This document shows positions 1-6,990 of a DNA stretch of 24,178 nucleotides, piece by piece (positions within the stretch are counted from its first letter, which is position 1; the number at the start of each line of letters is the position of its first letter). Location of the stretch: assembly GCA_023391535.1 (NCBI GenBank), contig JAEWAU010000082.1:1-24178 (forward strand), written 5' to 3'. Origin of the DNA: Bacillota bacterium (lineage in GTDB: Bacteria; Bacillota; Clostridia; Oscillospirales; Ethanoligenentaceae). A program made the position numbers and the translations under genes. Below the pieces are notes generated by a model. The model ran no database searches. It saw only the letters and a program-made list of their open reading frames with translations, and was not told the origin of the DNA.

Positions 1-834
1 GGTGAGGCCGTGCCGTTCGCCCGCGCGCGCGGCGGCGGCCATGCCCATGGCCACGGCCTCACCGTGCGTGTAGGTGCCGTATCCGGCGAGCTTTTCCACC
101 GCGTGCCCCAACGTGTGGCCGAAATTGAGCAGCATGCGCTCGCCCTGCTCGCGCTCGTCGCGCTCCACCACGCGGCGCTTTACGTCCAGGTTGCGCGCGA
201 GGAGGGCGTCGTTCAGCGGCCCGCCCGCGCAAAGCGCTTCAAGCTGCCCCGCGTCCGCAATAAGCGCGTGCTTGAGCGCCTCGGCCATGCCGTCGGCATA
301 GATGCGCGGGGAAAGGGTGCGCAGCAGCTCCGGGTCGCACAGCACGGCGCGCGGCGGCCAGAACGCCCCCGCCAGATTCTTGCCCTCGGGGAGATCCACG
401 GCCGTTTTGCCGCCGATGGAGGAATCCACTTGCGCGAGCAGCGTGGTGGGAATCTGCGCGAAATCCATGCCGCGCATGAACGTGGCGGCGGCAAAGCCCG
501 CCACGTCCCCCGGTACGCCGCCGCCGAGCGCAATCACGAGATCCGCGCGCGTAAAACCGTTTTGCGCGAGAAACGAGTAGATTTCGAGCAGCGTGCGCGG
601 GGTTTTGCTCGCCTCCCCCGCCGGGAAGGCGAACACCTCCGCCGAAATGCCCGCGTGAGCGAGCGAGCGCAGCAGCCGGGGGGCGTAAAGCGCCTCCACG
701 TTTTGATCCGTCACCACGGCGGCGCGCCCGGTTTGGCAAAACGGGCGCAGCCATTCGCCCGCGCAGTCGAGCAGGCCGCGGCCGATGTGAATGTCGTAGG
801 GCCGCCCGGCCCGGACATGCAGAATCTCCGGCAT
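1..834 (-). CDS. aroB: 3-dehydroquinate synthase, 3' end cut by window edge
   Basis: Converts DAHP to 3-dehydroquinate, the second shikimate-pathway step, in the cytoplasm with NAD+ and a divalent metal. The 278 visible codons start MPEILHVRAG and carry the family signatures in order: GGGVPGDVAGFAAATFMRG, PTTLLAQVDSSIGGKTAV, GMAEALKHALI, then the metal-binding LNFGHTLGHAVEK and the THGEAVAMGM segment. The family is usually about 350-360 residues, so some 80 C-terminal residues lie outside the window. The ATG at 834 is preceded by GGGAGG (840-845) at good spacing. It follows aroF, tyrA and two non-aromatic genes on the same strand. The 150-nt gap upstream holds a large palindrome, so it may have its own transcript. 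Identity is seen directly in the motifs; co-transcription with aroF is inferred. Confidence 0.95.
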   Translation of the reverse strand, partial: MPEILHVRAGRPYDIHIGRGLLDCAGEWLRPFCQTGRAAVVTDQNVEALYAPRLLRSLAHAGISAEVFAFPAGEASKTPRTLLEIYSFLAQNGFTRADLVIALGGGVPGDVAGFAAATFMRGMDFAQIPTTLLAQVDSSIGGKTAVDLPEGKNLAGAFWPPRAVLCDPELLRTLSPRIYADGMAEALKHALIADAGQLEALCAGGPLNDALLARNLDVKRRVVERDEREQGERMLLNFGHTLGHAVEKLAGYGTYTHGEAVAMGMAAAARAGERHGLT

Positions 835-907
835 AAAAACCTCCCGTTTATGAAATAAATTTATTTTGAAAAAACGAAGCGGCGACCAGATTGCACGCGC
901 GCTTTAT

Positions 908-1006
908 AGCAATTCCACTTAAAATTGCGAGATGTTGTGTTTCGTCTGCCTGCCCCCGGCAGAAAGGCGAAACACCTTAAAACGATCAATTTAAAGTGGA
1001 AATGCT
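908..1006. repeat. 99-bp imperfect palindrome with 20-bp terminal inverted repeats
   Basis: The outer arms 908-927 (agcaattccacttaaaattg) and 987-1006 match as inverted repeats at 18 of 20 positions. Inside them GTGTTTCG pairs with CGAAACAC (8 bp) and TCTGCC pairs with GGCAGA (6 bp). The whole element can fold into one long hairpin. It is AT-richer than its surroundings. The right arm covers the last codons and stop of the preceding hydrolase gene. There is no T-run on either side, so it is not a standard terminator. It looks like a small non-autonomous mobile element (MITE-like) or a processed leader structure of aroB. I see no clear target-site duplication. Confidence 0.6.
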
Positions 1007-1597
1007 GTAGGCGCATTCGTTCAGGAAACGCGCAATCGATTCCTCCGCACGCGCCGCCTGCCGCGAATCGAAGCGCTCCGAGCAGAAATCCAGAAAACCG
1101 TGCCGCGCGTTGAATTCGGAAACGGTTACCCGCGGTTTATTTTCGAGCCGGCCGGCCAATGCGTGAACATCGAAGGCTTCTTCGTTTGCAAACAGCAGCA
1201 GCGCCGGGCAGACGGGATGAACATCCGCGTAGTCCCGGATGCGCGAGCCGTAGCAGGCGACGATTCCGCCGCACGACGGATTCTCGCAGCATCTCCACGC
1301 GACCATCGCCCCCACGCTGTAGCCGATTACAAACACGCGGTCGTATTTCTCTTTCAGCCGGTCCATCAGGGAGCCGATTTTCCGATAGACTTCAAATCCG
1401 ACGCGGCTTTGAAAATAAGCGTACGCTTCTTCGGATTCTTCATATAAAAAGGGCGGCCTGCCGAGCAGATCGGGGCAGAAAACGTCGTAACCGGCTTCCC
1501 GGAATTTTTCGCATTGCCTTTGTACGAACCGGTTGACCCCGTAAATCTCGTGGAGCACGATCAGGGCCCGCCTGTTTTTGGAGAATTCCACGTTCAA
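986..1597 (-). CDS. dienelactone hydrolase family alpha/beta hydrolase
   Basis: Predicted cytoplasmic alpha/beta hydrolase of 203 residues; the substrate cannot be told from sequence. It has the core strand and oxyanion region (ALIVLHEIYGVN, residues 11-22), a nucleophile elbow GYSVGA with Ser near residue 94 where dienelactone hydrolases usually have Cys, an acidic segment (ANEEAFD) and the catalytic His in NARHGF near 165. The start is TTG, chosen because AGAGG lies 8 nt upstream and residues before it have no support. Base composition is lower in GC than its neighbours: about 55% in one 60-nt stretch I counted, against 67% in a stretch of aroF. The last residues (SISTLN) and stop fall in the terminal repeat of the 99-bp palindrome. 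It sits between aromatic genes without an obvious role there, so transfer into the unit is plausible. Confidence 0.8.
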   Translation of the reverse strand: MNVEFSKNRRALIVLHEIYGVNRFVQRQCEKFREAGYDVFCPDLLGRPPFLYEESEEAYAYFQSRVGFEVYRKIGSLMDRLKEKYDRVFVIGYSVGAMVAWRCCENPSCGGIVACYGSRIRDYADVHPVCPALLLFANEEAFDVHALAGRLENKPRVTVSEFNARHGFLDFCSERFDSRQAARAEESIARFLNECAYSISTLN

Positions 1598-1667
1598 ATA
1601 ACGAACCTCTCATCCTGGCCACGGACGGAGCGGCCGGAATCCGGATTCTTCGGAATACGGCCGCGCG

Positions 1668-1970
1668 TCAGTTGTACCGCTTCTGCGCCCGGAAGTAAAA
1701 AAACATCGAAAGCACGAACAGAACCCCGAACAGAACCGAGCCCGCGGCCAAAAGGCGGAGCATCCAGCAGACGCCCCCCGCGCCCACGGCGAGCCCCACG
1801 CCGGCGAGGCTCCGCCCCACCGCCCGGGTGAAGGCCGGAACGTCCGCCTTCCGCACCCGGGAATGGGCGCTCACCCATTCGAGCTTTTGCTTTTTCCACA
1901 GAAGAACCCCGACGAGAACGAGAACAGCCCCGAAAAGCAGGAGAAAGGCTCCGGTAATCCGAAGAACCAT
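1668..1970 (-). CDS. small two-to-three-segment membrane protein, DUF3784-like
   Basis: A 100-residue membrane protein of unknown function. It has a hydrophobic helix at about residues 4-24, a cytoplasmic-type segment WVSAHSRVRKADVPAFTRAVG (29-49, last residue approximate), and two further hydrophobic helices to about residue 92, ending in the basic FRAQKRYN. The length and the SAHxRVxKxDVPAFTR-type loop between helix 1 and helix 2 resemble DUF3784 proteins of Clostridia. That assignment is from memory of the family, not a search. The ATG at 1970 has a strong GAGGAGG site 8 nt upstream. It starts 45 nt after tyrA and is followed 70 nt later by the hydrolase gene, so all are probably on one transcript. 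No functional link to aromatic synthesis is visible. Confidence 0.75.
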   Translation of the reverse strand: MVLRITGAFLLLFGAVLVLVGVLLWKKQKLEWVSAHSRVRKADVPAFTRAVGRSLAGVGLAVGAGGVCWMLRLLAAGSVLFGVLFVLSMFFYFRAQKRYN

Positions 1971-2015
1971 GCAGGTTTCCTCCTCAATACAAAAATGCGC
2001 GGCGAAGCGCGCCCG

Positions 2016-2930
2016 TTATCCGCCCGAGGCGTCCTTGGCGGCGCGGGCGCGCGCGAGCAGCGCCGAAAGGGCCGCGCGGTCGCCCGCGGCGGCGAGTGCG
2101 CGGATGCGCGCCAGGTTTTCGATGAGGGAATCGAGCTCCGCGCAGAGCGCCTCGCCGTTTTCGGAGAACAGCTCGGCCCAGAGCGGGGGGCTCAGGTGCG
2201 CCACGCGCGAAACGTCGCGGAAGGAGCCGGCCGAAAAGCCGTCGTGCTCCGGGCAGGAGGGGCTGAGCACGTAGGAACAGGCGATGGCGTGCGGAAGCTG
2301 CGAGGTGAAGGCGATAAGGCGGTCGTGCTTTTCCGGCGTGGTAAGCATCACGCGCGCGAAGCCCGCGGCCCGGAGCAGCGCCGAGAGCCGCTCCACGGCC
2401 TGCCTGTCCTCGCCGGGGCGCGGCGTGAGCAGGAAGCTCGCGCCGTCGTAGAGATCGGCGCGCGAGGCCGAAAAGCCGCTTTCCTCGGTGCCCGCCATGG
2501 GGTGCCCGCCGACGAAACGGAACGCCGCGCCCTCCGTTTCGGGGTAGAGCGCCGCGCACACGCGGCCCTTGACGCCGCAGCAATCCGCCACCGTGGCGCC
2601 GGGCGCGAACCGCTCCCGGTTTTCGCGCACGAAGGCGATGCTCGCCTCCGGGTAGAGCGCCACGAACACGAAGGGGCAGCGCAGCACGGCGGAAGGCTCC
2701 GTGCCGCCCGAAACCACCGCGCCGCTTCGCAGCGCCGCCGCGAGGGTTTGCCCGTCGCGGTCGTAGCCCGCCACGGGGTACCCCGCGCGCGAAAACGCCC
2801 GCGCAAGCGACCCGCCGATCAGCCCGAGCCCCGCAATGCCGATGGGGGGCAGTTCGCCCGGACGCCCGGCGTTTCCGCCCGCGGCGCCCGGGCCGCTAAA
2901 GCCGCCCGCTCCGTTTTCCGCCTGTTCCAT
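2016..2930 (-). CDS. tyrA: prephenate dehydrogenase
   Basis: Oxidative decarboxylation of prephenate to 4-hydroxyphenylpyruvate, the committed tyrosine step, NAD(P)-dependent and cytoplasmic. About 304 residues. After a Gly/Pro-rich N-terminus of some 25 residues comes the nucleotide fold with IAGLGLIGGSLARAFSRAG (GxGxxG), the conserved GGHPMAGTEESG motif containing the catalytic-region His, then SQLPHAIA and FRDVSRVA in the helical C-terminal domain. No ACT domain follows, so feedback by tyrosine through that domain is not expected. The ATG at 2930 is chosen for the AAAGGA site at 2942-2947. The open frame continues upstream into aroF, but that part is only an alternative-frame reading of aroF. 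It starts 50 nt after aroF ends and is almost certainly co-transcribed with it. Confidence 0.95.
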   Translation of the reverse strand: MEQAENGAGGFSGPGAAGGNAGRPGELPPIGIAGLGLIGGSLARAFSRAGYPVAGYDRDGQTLAAALRSGAVVSGGTEPSAVLRCPFVFVALYPEASIAFVRENRERFAPGATVADCCGVKGRVCAALYPETEGAAFRFVGGHPMAGTEESGFSASRADLYDGASFLLTPRPGEDRQAVERLSALLRAAGFARVMLTTPEKHDRLIAFTSQLPHAIACSYVLSPSCPEHDGFSAGSFRDVSRVAHLSPPLWAELFSENGEALCAELDSLIENLARIRALAAAGDRAALSALLARARAAKDASGG

Positions 2931-2980
2931 TCGTTTAACCGTCCTTTCGTTTTCCGCGCCGCCCGGCCCGGGGCAGCAGC

Positions 2981-3991
2981 TCAGATTTCGCGCTCCTCCA
3001 GCTCCGCGTAGCGCCGCAGCTTGGCGGTGATGCCGTCGAACTGGTCGGGCGTGAGGGACTGGGCGCCGTCCGAAAGCGCCTTCTTCGGGTTCGGATGCAC
3101 CTCGATGATGAGCCCGTCCGCCCCGGCGGCCACGGCCGCCTTCGAGAGCGGCTCCACGAGCCAGGTGATGCCGCCCGCGTGGCTTGGGTCCACAATAACG
3201 GGCAGGTGCGAAAGCCGCTTGAGCACCGGAACCGCGGAAATATCCAGCGTGTTGCGCGTGGCCGTCTCGAAGGTGCGGATGCCGCGTTCGCAGAGGATCA
3301 CGTTCGGGTTGCCGCCGCTCATCACGTATTCGGCGCTCATGAGCAGCTCCTCGATGGTGTTGGCAAGGCCGCGCTTGAGCAGGACGGGCTGGCGCAGGTG
3401 CCCGAGCTCCTTGAGCAGCTCGAAGTTCTGCATGTTGCGCGCGCCCACCTGAATGACGTCTACGTCCGAGAAAAGCTCGAGGTCGCGCACGCTCATGATT
3501 TCGGTGACGATGGGAAGCCCCGTCTCCTGCCGCGCGATGCGCAGAAGCTCCAGCCCTTCGGCTCTGAGCCCCTGGAACGCGTAAGGCGAGGTGCGGGGCT
3601 TGAAGGCGCCGCCGCGCAGAAAGTTTGCGCCCGCGGCTTTCACGCGGCGCGCCACCTCCACGATCTGTTCCTCGCTTTCCACCGAACACGGCCCTGCGAT
3701 GAGCGCGAGCCGCTTCCCCCCGATGCTCTGCCCGCCAGCGGGCACCACGGAATTCTCCGGGTGGAACTTGCGGTTGGCCTTTTTATACGGCTCCTGCACG
3801 CGCTTGACGGTTTCCACGATTTCCTGAGCGGCCACGAGGTCGATGTCCACCACGGAGGTATCGCCCACCAGGCCCACCACAGTGGAGCGCTCACCGACCG
3901 ATATGTTCAGCGACACCCCGTATCCCTCCAGCAGTTTTTTGAGCTCGCCGAATTTTTCCTCCGGCGCATCGTTGCGTACGACTACGATCAT
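2981..3991 (-). CDS. aroF: 3-deoxy-7-phosphoheptulonate (DAHP) synthase with N-terminal regulatory domain
   Basis: Condenses phosphoenolpyruvate and erythrose 4-phosphate to DAHP, the entry step of aromatic synthesis. Of the AroF/type I-beta class: residues 1-70 form the small ferredoxin-like domain seen in the Thermotoga enzyme, which serves feedback control there. The barrel then shows LIAGPCSVES, GAFKPRTSPYAFQGL, VGARNMQNFELL, KRGLANTIEE, a metal-site Cys in ILCERGIRTFE and PVIVDPSHAGG. Length 336, normal for the class. An upstream in-frame ATG at 4003 directly abuts the only AAAGG (4004-4008), leaving no spacer, so the ATG at 3991 (MIVVVRN) is preferred. It also matches the family N-terminus. 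It is the first gene after the Phe/Tyr leader attenuator and is followed closely by tyrA. Confidence 0.95.
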   Translation of the reverse strand: MIVVVRNDAPEEKFGELKKLLEGYGVSLNISVGERSTVVGLVGDTSVVDIDLVAAQEIVETVKRVQEPYKKANRKFHPENSVVPAGGQSIGGKRLALIAGPCSVESEEQIVEVARRVKAAGANFLRGGAFKPRTSPYAFQGLRAEGLELLRIARQETGLPIVTEIMSVRDLELFSDVDVIQVGARNMQNFELLKELGHLRQPVLLKRGLANTIEELLMSAEYVMSGGNPNVILCERGIRTFETATRNTLDISAVPVLKRLSHLPVIVDPSHAGGITWLVEPLSKAAVAAGADGLIIEVHPNPKKALSDGAQSLTPDQFDGITAKLRRYAELEEREI

Positions 3992-4014
3992 GGATCGACT
4001 CATCCTTTCGTATC

Positions 4015-4060
4015 AGGGGCTGTTGCAAAATAAACCGTAATTCATTTTGCAACAGCCCCT
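4015..4060. repeat. perfect 17-bp inverted repeat just before the aroF ribosome site
   Basis: AGGGGCTGTTGCAAAAT (4015-4031) and its exact reverse complement (4044-4060) flank 12 nt. In the aroF transcript the hairpin ends about 6 nt before the AAAGG ribosome site. Neither side has a T-run, so it does not qualify as an intrinsic terminator. The arm sequence recalls the CTGTTGCAAA core in ends of IS6-family elements, which is a resemblance from memory only. Confidence 0.75.
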
Positions 4061-4155
4061 CTGTTGCTCCGCGCGCCCTGGCCGGGAACGCGCCTGCCGC
4101 GGGATGCCGGACGTCTCCGGCCTTTGCCGCGTGAAGTTCCGCCGTTCACCGGAAG

Positions 4156-4192
4156 AAAAACAAAAAACGGGAGCTCATTCCATGAGCCCCCG
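4156..4192 (-). terminator. intrinsic terminator (attenuator) in the aroF leader
   Basis: On the minus strand an 11-bp stem (4192-4182 with 4178-4168, one G-U pair, loop GGA) is followed by TTTTTTGTTTTT. It lies 30 nt after the leader-peptide stop codon and about 165 nt before aroF, so it would stop transcription before the structural genes. Flanking GTTCACCGG and CCGGTGAAC (4193-4201, 4144-4152) can also pair around it. Confidence 0.88.
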
Positions 4193-4227
4193 CCGGTGAA
4201 CCGTATGGGTATTAGGGCGCCTCATGG
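4180..4227 (-). promoter_or_regulatory. antiterminator pairing of the aroF leader
   Basis: The RNA segment CCATGAGGCGCCC (4227-4215) can pair with GGGGGCTCATGG (4191-4180), giving seven consecutive pairs CCATGAG/CTCATGG plus three after an internal loop. The second arm is also the 5' arm of the terminator, so the two folds exclude each other. The first arm contains the TGA of the leader peptide. A ribosome terminating there would cover it, while one stalled on the Phe/Tyr codons would leave it free. Confidence 0.75.
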
Positions 4228-4326
4228 TCGCATATTCGCACAGCAAAAATAACCCGTGCTAAAATAATAGCCCAGGCTAAAGAACGCATAAAAGCGCTTT
4301 TGTTCTGCTGCGGAAACGGTAACCAT
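4222..4326 (-). CDS. Phe/Tyr-rich leader peptide of the aroF unit
   Basis: A 34-codon open frame between the aroF promoter and the leader terminator. Its product has five Phe and four Tyr among residues 12-27 (segment RFYAFFSLGYYFSTGYF, residues 11-27) and no other recognisable feature. The ATG has AAAAAGG at 4338-4344, 11 nt upstream. A longer overlapping frame (4212-4430) is not aromatic-rich and lies partly in the promoter. Density of codons for the end products of the pathway, position, and the stop codon placed inside the antiterminator arm all point to a transcription attenuation peptide, as in enterobacterial pheA or the aroF leader reported for Corynebacterium. Translation is inferred. 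The peptide itself probably has no function. Confidence 0.85.
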   Translation of the reverse strand: MVTVSAAEQKRFYAFFSLGYYFSTGYFCCANMRP

Positions 4327-4401
4327 AAAACACGCTGCCTTTTTGCGGATTTCCGCGGGGAATACCCCGGCGGATCTTCAACGTAGTAAAGCGTTACATA
4401 C

Positions 4402-4430
4402 AGAATACACGCAATGGGGGGCGTTGTCAA
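4402..4430 (-). promoter_or_regulatory. sigma-A promoter of the aroF leader transcript
   Basis: On the minus strand a consensus TTGACA (4430-4425), a 17-nt spacer and TATTCT (4407-4402). Transcription would begin near 4395, giving a leader of about 400 nt before aroF. The first leader hairpin is a CGGGG-TATT-CCCCG stem around 4357-4371. Confidence 0.85.
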
Positions 4431-4482
4431 GTAAAAACATGCGAAAAGAGGACAGAGGGAGTGAGAGGGCTGCGTGCCTCCG

Positions 4483-4534
4483 CGGCCTGAGCGGCAATGC
4501 GGGAATTGCTGTTAGGCTGCGCGGAGGCAGAAAA
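4483..4534 (+). repeat. dispersed repeat, copy C (3' half only)
   Basis: This segment shares attgctgttag-ctgcgcggaggc with the copy at 12103-12222 (23 of 24 positions at 4504-4527 and 12196-12219), and the preceding ggcctgagcggcaatg resembles that copy's ggcatgaggggcaaag. The left half with the GGGGTCGAGG block is absent. The segment lies between the 3' end of spoIIE and the aroF promoter. Here TGCCTCCGCG (4475-4484) pairs with CGCGGAGGCA (4520-4529). Confidence 0.65.
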
Positions 4535-4550
4535 TCCGTGTTTTCCGGGT

Positions 4551-6881
4551 TTACGACAATACCGCTGCGAGCACGGTGACGTCGTCGTCGTGCCCGTCCG
4601 CGCGCTTTTCGCGCGCGAGCTGCGCGAGGCGGCGCGCAAAGGGGCGCGGGTCGCCCGAAAAGGTGCGCAGTTCCTCGGCCAGGAACGAATCGTCGCCCGA
4701 AGCGGCGCCGTCGGAAACCACCAGCACCGCGTCGCCGCGCGCAAGGCGCACCGTGGCCTTTTCGAGCCGCGCGCCGGGCAGTATTCCCAGCGGCATGGAG
4801 CAGGGCTCAATGCGCTCCACGCGCCCGCCGCGGCGCACGTAGGCGGGCGGCGCCCCCGCCTTGAGGAAGGTGGCCGTGCCGTCGAACAGGTCGATGCAGG
4901 CGATATCCAGCGTGGAGAACGTCTCCTCGCCGGATTTCACCAGCATGGCGGCGGCCGCCGCCTGTGCGGCCTCGTCGAAGCCGAACCCGCCGCGCAGCAG
5001 CCTTGCTATCAGCTCCACGGTGAGGTTCGCATCCACGGCGGCGCTGCCGCCGCACCCCATGCCGTCGCTCAGAATCAGCAGCGCGCGGCCTTTCTCATCC
5101 ACGAACGAGGCGCACGCGTCGCCGCACAGCGATTCGCCGGTTTTCTGGATGGAGGCCTCCCCGAACGCGACGGAGTACCGCGGCTTTTCGCGGAACAGCA
5201 GGCGCGCGCCGCCGTCTTCTCCCTCCGGCACCGCCTCGGGCGGCGAAAGCTCGCGCCCGAAGGCCGCCGAAAGCGCGTTTGCCAGCGCCCGGCCGCTCAT
5301 GCGGCGCGGCGGGGAATCGAGCTCCGCCTCCACCGTTACGCGGCCGTGCGCGTCCAGCCGCAGCTCGGAGGAAACCGCCGCCGCCCCGCAGGAGGCCAGC
5401 GCCGCCTTCACGCGCTCGCCGCCGGGCGCCGAGCCTTCCCGGCCCAGCTCTTCCGCCATGCGGCGCAGAAAGCCCGAGGTCCCTCCGAGCTGCGGGATGA
5501 GCAGCCGCCGGAGCTGTTCGTTTTTGAGTTCGGCGGCGCGCCGCGCCGTATAGCGCGCGTAGCCGCGCTCCACCGAGGCGAGAAAATCCGGCAGCCGCGT
5601 GCACCGCGCGGCGAAATGCGCGGGCAGGTCGCCCCGCGCCAGCGCGCCGTTTTGGCGCAGCGCGCCCGAGGCGCCCATGAGCGCGTCCATGGTGGAGGAA
5701 TACTCCTTCACCCAGCAGTACATGCGCATGCCGCATTTGGCGCAGGTAGCCTCGCAGGCGTCCTCATACACGGCGGAAAGATCTTCGGAGCCGGCGTGCG
5801 AGAGCTTCCCGCTCACCTCGTCCACCGTTCCCGCAATGTCGTCGAGCGCCGCGGCGGCCGCTTCGAGCCGCGCGGCAAGCGATTCGCGCAGGCGGCGCGG
5901 GTTCACGCCGCGCGCGGGCGCGAAGGAACACCCGAGCCGGCAGAGCCATTTTTCAGGCAGCACGCAGAAGAGCAGGGCGCCGGCCAGCCCCTCGTAAAGC
6001 CCCGTGAAGCCCTGCGAAGCGGAAGCGCCCGCCGAAAGCAGCGCCGCGCCTCCGCCCAGCAGAAACGCCGCGGAGCACCAGAAACGGCCGAGCCGCCCGA
6101 AGATGCCCGCCGTGAGGCCGCCGAAGGCGTAGGCGCCCGAAAGCGCCGCCGCGCCGCCGCCCGCAAGGCCGAGCGTAAGGCCCGTGGCCGCGCCGGCCAC
6201 GGCGCCGCCCGCCTCCCGGGCGTAGCGCCCCGCGCACAGCACGGCCGCCACGGCCAGAATCCGCCCGAGCGAGATGCCGGCGAATTGCAGGCGCTGGAGG
6301 CCCAGCAGCAGCACGCACAGCGAAAACACCGCGCATGTGAGCCCGCGCTGCGACTGCCCCAGCAGGCTCCCGGGGCTTTGGAGCGCGCGCACGCCGCGCT
6401 CGAAAAACGCGGCGGCGCACCCGCACAGCAACGTTTCGGCCAGCAGCAGCAGCGCCTCGTAGGGCGAGGAGGCCCCCGCCAGCAGCACGGCGCAACCGGT
6501 GAGGAAGGCCATGCCGCCCGCGAGGACGGGCGCGAACAGCGGGTGCCCGGCAAGGCCCTCGAAGCCCGAGAGCACCCATTTGAGCAGGTAGACGGCCGCG
6601 GCGGCGGCCACATAGCGCAGCGGGTACGGCGGGCCGCCCGGCAGCAGATACCCCGCCAGGGCGCCTGCCAGCACGAACACGCCGTCCGTAGGCGGGGCGG
6701 CGGCCACCGCTGCGATGCCGAAGGGCGCGCACTCCCCGAACACCAGCCCGCGCGCGGCGAGCAGGCCGAGCGCGCTTTCCGCGCACGCCCGCAGCAGGGC
6801 GCGCGCCGCGCCCCGCGCCCATCTGGCCGAAAGTTCCGAAAGCCCGGCCGCCAACAGATTACCCCTTGAGGCTTTTTCCAT
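4551..6881 (-). CDS. spoIIE: stage II sporulation protein E, membrane PP2C phosphatase
   Basis: Dephosphorylates SpoIIAA to release sigma-F in the forespore and takes part in polar septation. About 776 residues (Bacillus protein: 827). Residues of about 30-330 are a run of hydrophobic helices, followed by a regulatory region (about 330-550) containing a CxxC-type cluster (CEATCAKCGMRMYC). The C-terminal PP2C domain has ESLCGDA, LILSDGMGCG, LVVSDGA and the closing HDDDVTVLA, so the metal-binding Asp residues are present. The ATG at 6881 is preferred over TTG at 6887, with GGGCGG about 9 nt upstream. A TATAAT with a wide spacer and a Spo0A-box-like sequence lie upstream. It is a single-gene unit and marks the organism as a spore-former. 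Confidence 0.95.
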   Translation of the reverse strand: MEKASRGNLLAAGLSELSARWARGAARALLRACAESALGLLAARGLVFGECAPFGIAAVAAAPPTDGVFVLAGALAGYLLPGGPPYPLRYVAAAAAVYLLKWVLSGFEGLAGHPLFAPVLAGGMAFLTGCAVLLAGASSPYEALLLLAETLLCGCAAAFFERGVRALQSPGSLLGQSQRGLTCAVFSLCVLLLGLQRLQFAGISLGRILAVAAVLCAGRYAREAGGAVAGAATGLTLGLAGGGAAALSGAYAFGGLTAGIFGRLGRFWCSAAFLLGGGAALLSAGASASQGFTGLYEGLAGALLFCVLPEKWLCRLGCSFAPARGVNPRRLRESLAARLEAAAAALDDIAGTVDEVSGKLSHAGSEDLSAVYEDACEATCAKCGMRMYCWVKEYSSTMDALMGASGALRQNGALARGDLPAHFAARCTRLPDFLASVERGYARYTARRAAELKNEQLRRLLIPQLGGTSGFLRRMAEELGREGSAPGGERVKAALASCGAAAVSSELRLDAHGRVTVEAELDSPPRRMSGRALANALSAAFGRELSPPEAVPEGEDGGARLLFREKPRYSVAFGEASIQKTGESLCGDACASFVDEKGRALLILSDGMGCGGSAAVDANLTVELIARLLRGGFGFDEAAQAAAAAMLVKSGEETFSTLDIACIDLFDGTATFLKAGAPPAYVRRGGRVERIEPCSMPLGILPGARLEKATVRLARGDAVLVVSDGAASGDDSFLAEELRTFSGDPRPFARRLAQLAREKRADGHDDDVTVLAAVLS

Positions 6882-6990
6882 GCTCAAAACCGCCCAATCC
6901 CTTTACCCGGGAATCGCCCGGGGATGTATTCCGGGGAACGAAACAGGTCCGCTTCCGCGCCGGGCCTGTCCCCTTTTGCCGGTGAACCCC

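Noticed and set aside
2930..3689. N-terminal extension of TyrA into aroF
   Set aside because: The extension is an alternative-frame reading of aroF; a good ribosome site marks the ATG at 2930.
4015..4060. The 17-bp hairpin as an intrinsic terminator
   Set aside because: No T-run follows on either strand.
4212..4430. A 72-codon frame overlapping the aroF leader
   Set aside because: It begins inside the -35 region, has no ribosome site and is not aromatic-rich; the 4222-4326 frame fits an attenuator far better.
3992..4430. T-box riboswitch in the aroF leader
   Set aside because: I looked for the conserved T-box AGGGTGGNACCGCG-type segment before the terminator and did not find it.
4497..6869. 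A 790-codon open frame on the plus strand opposite spoIIE
   Set aside because: Arg/Ala/Gly/His-rich product without motifs, exactly antisense to a clear SpoIIE; an effect of high GC.
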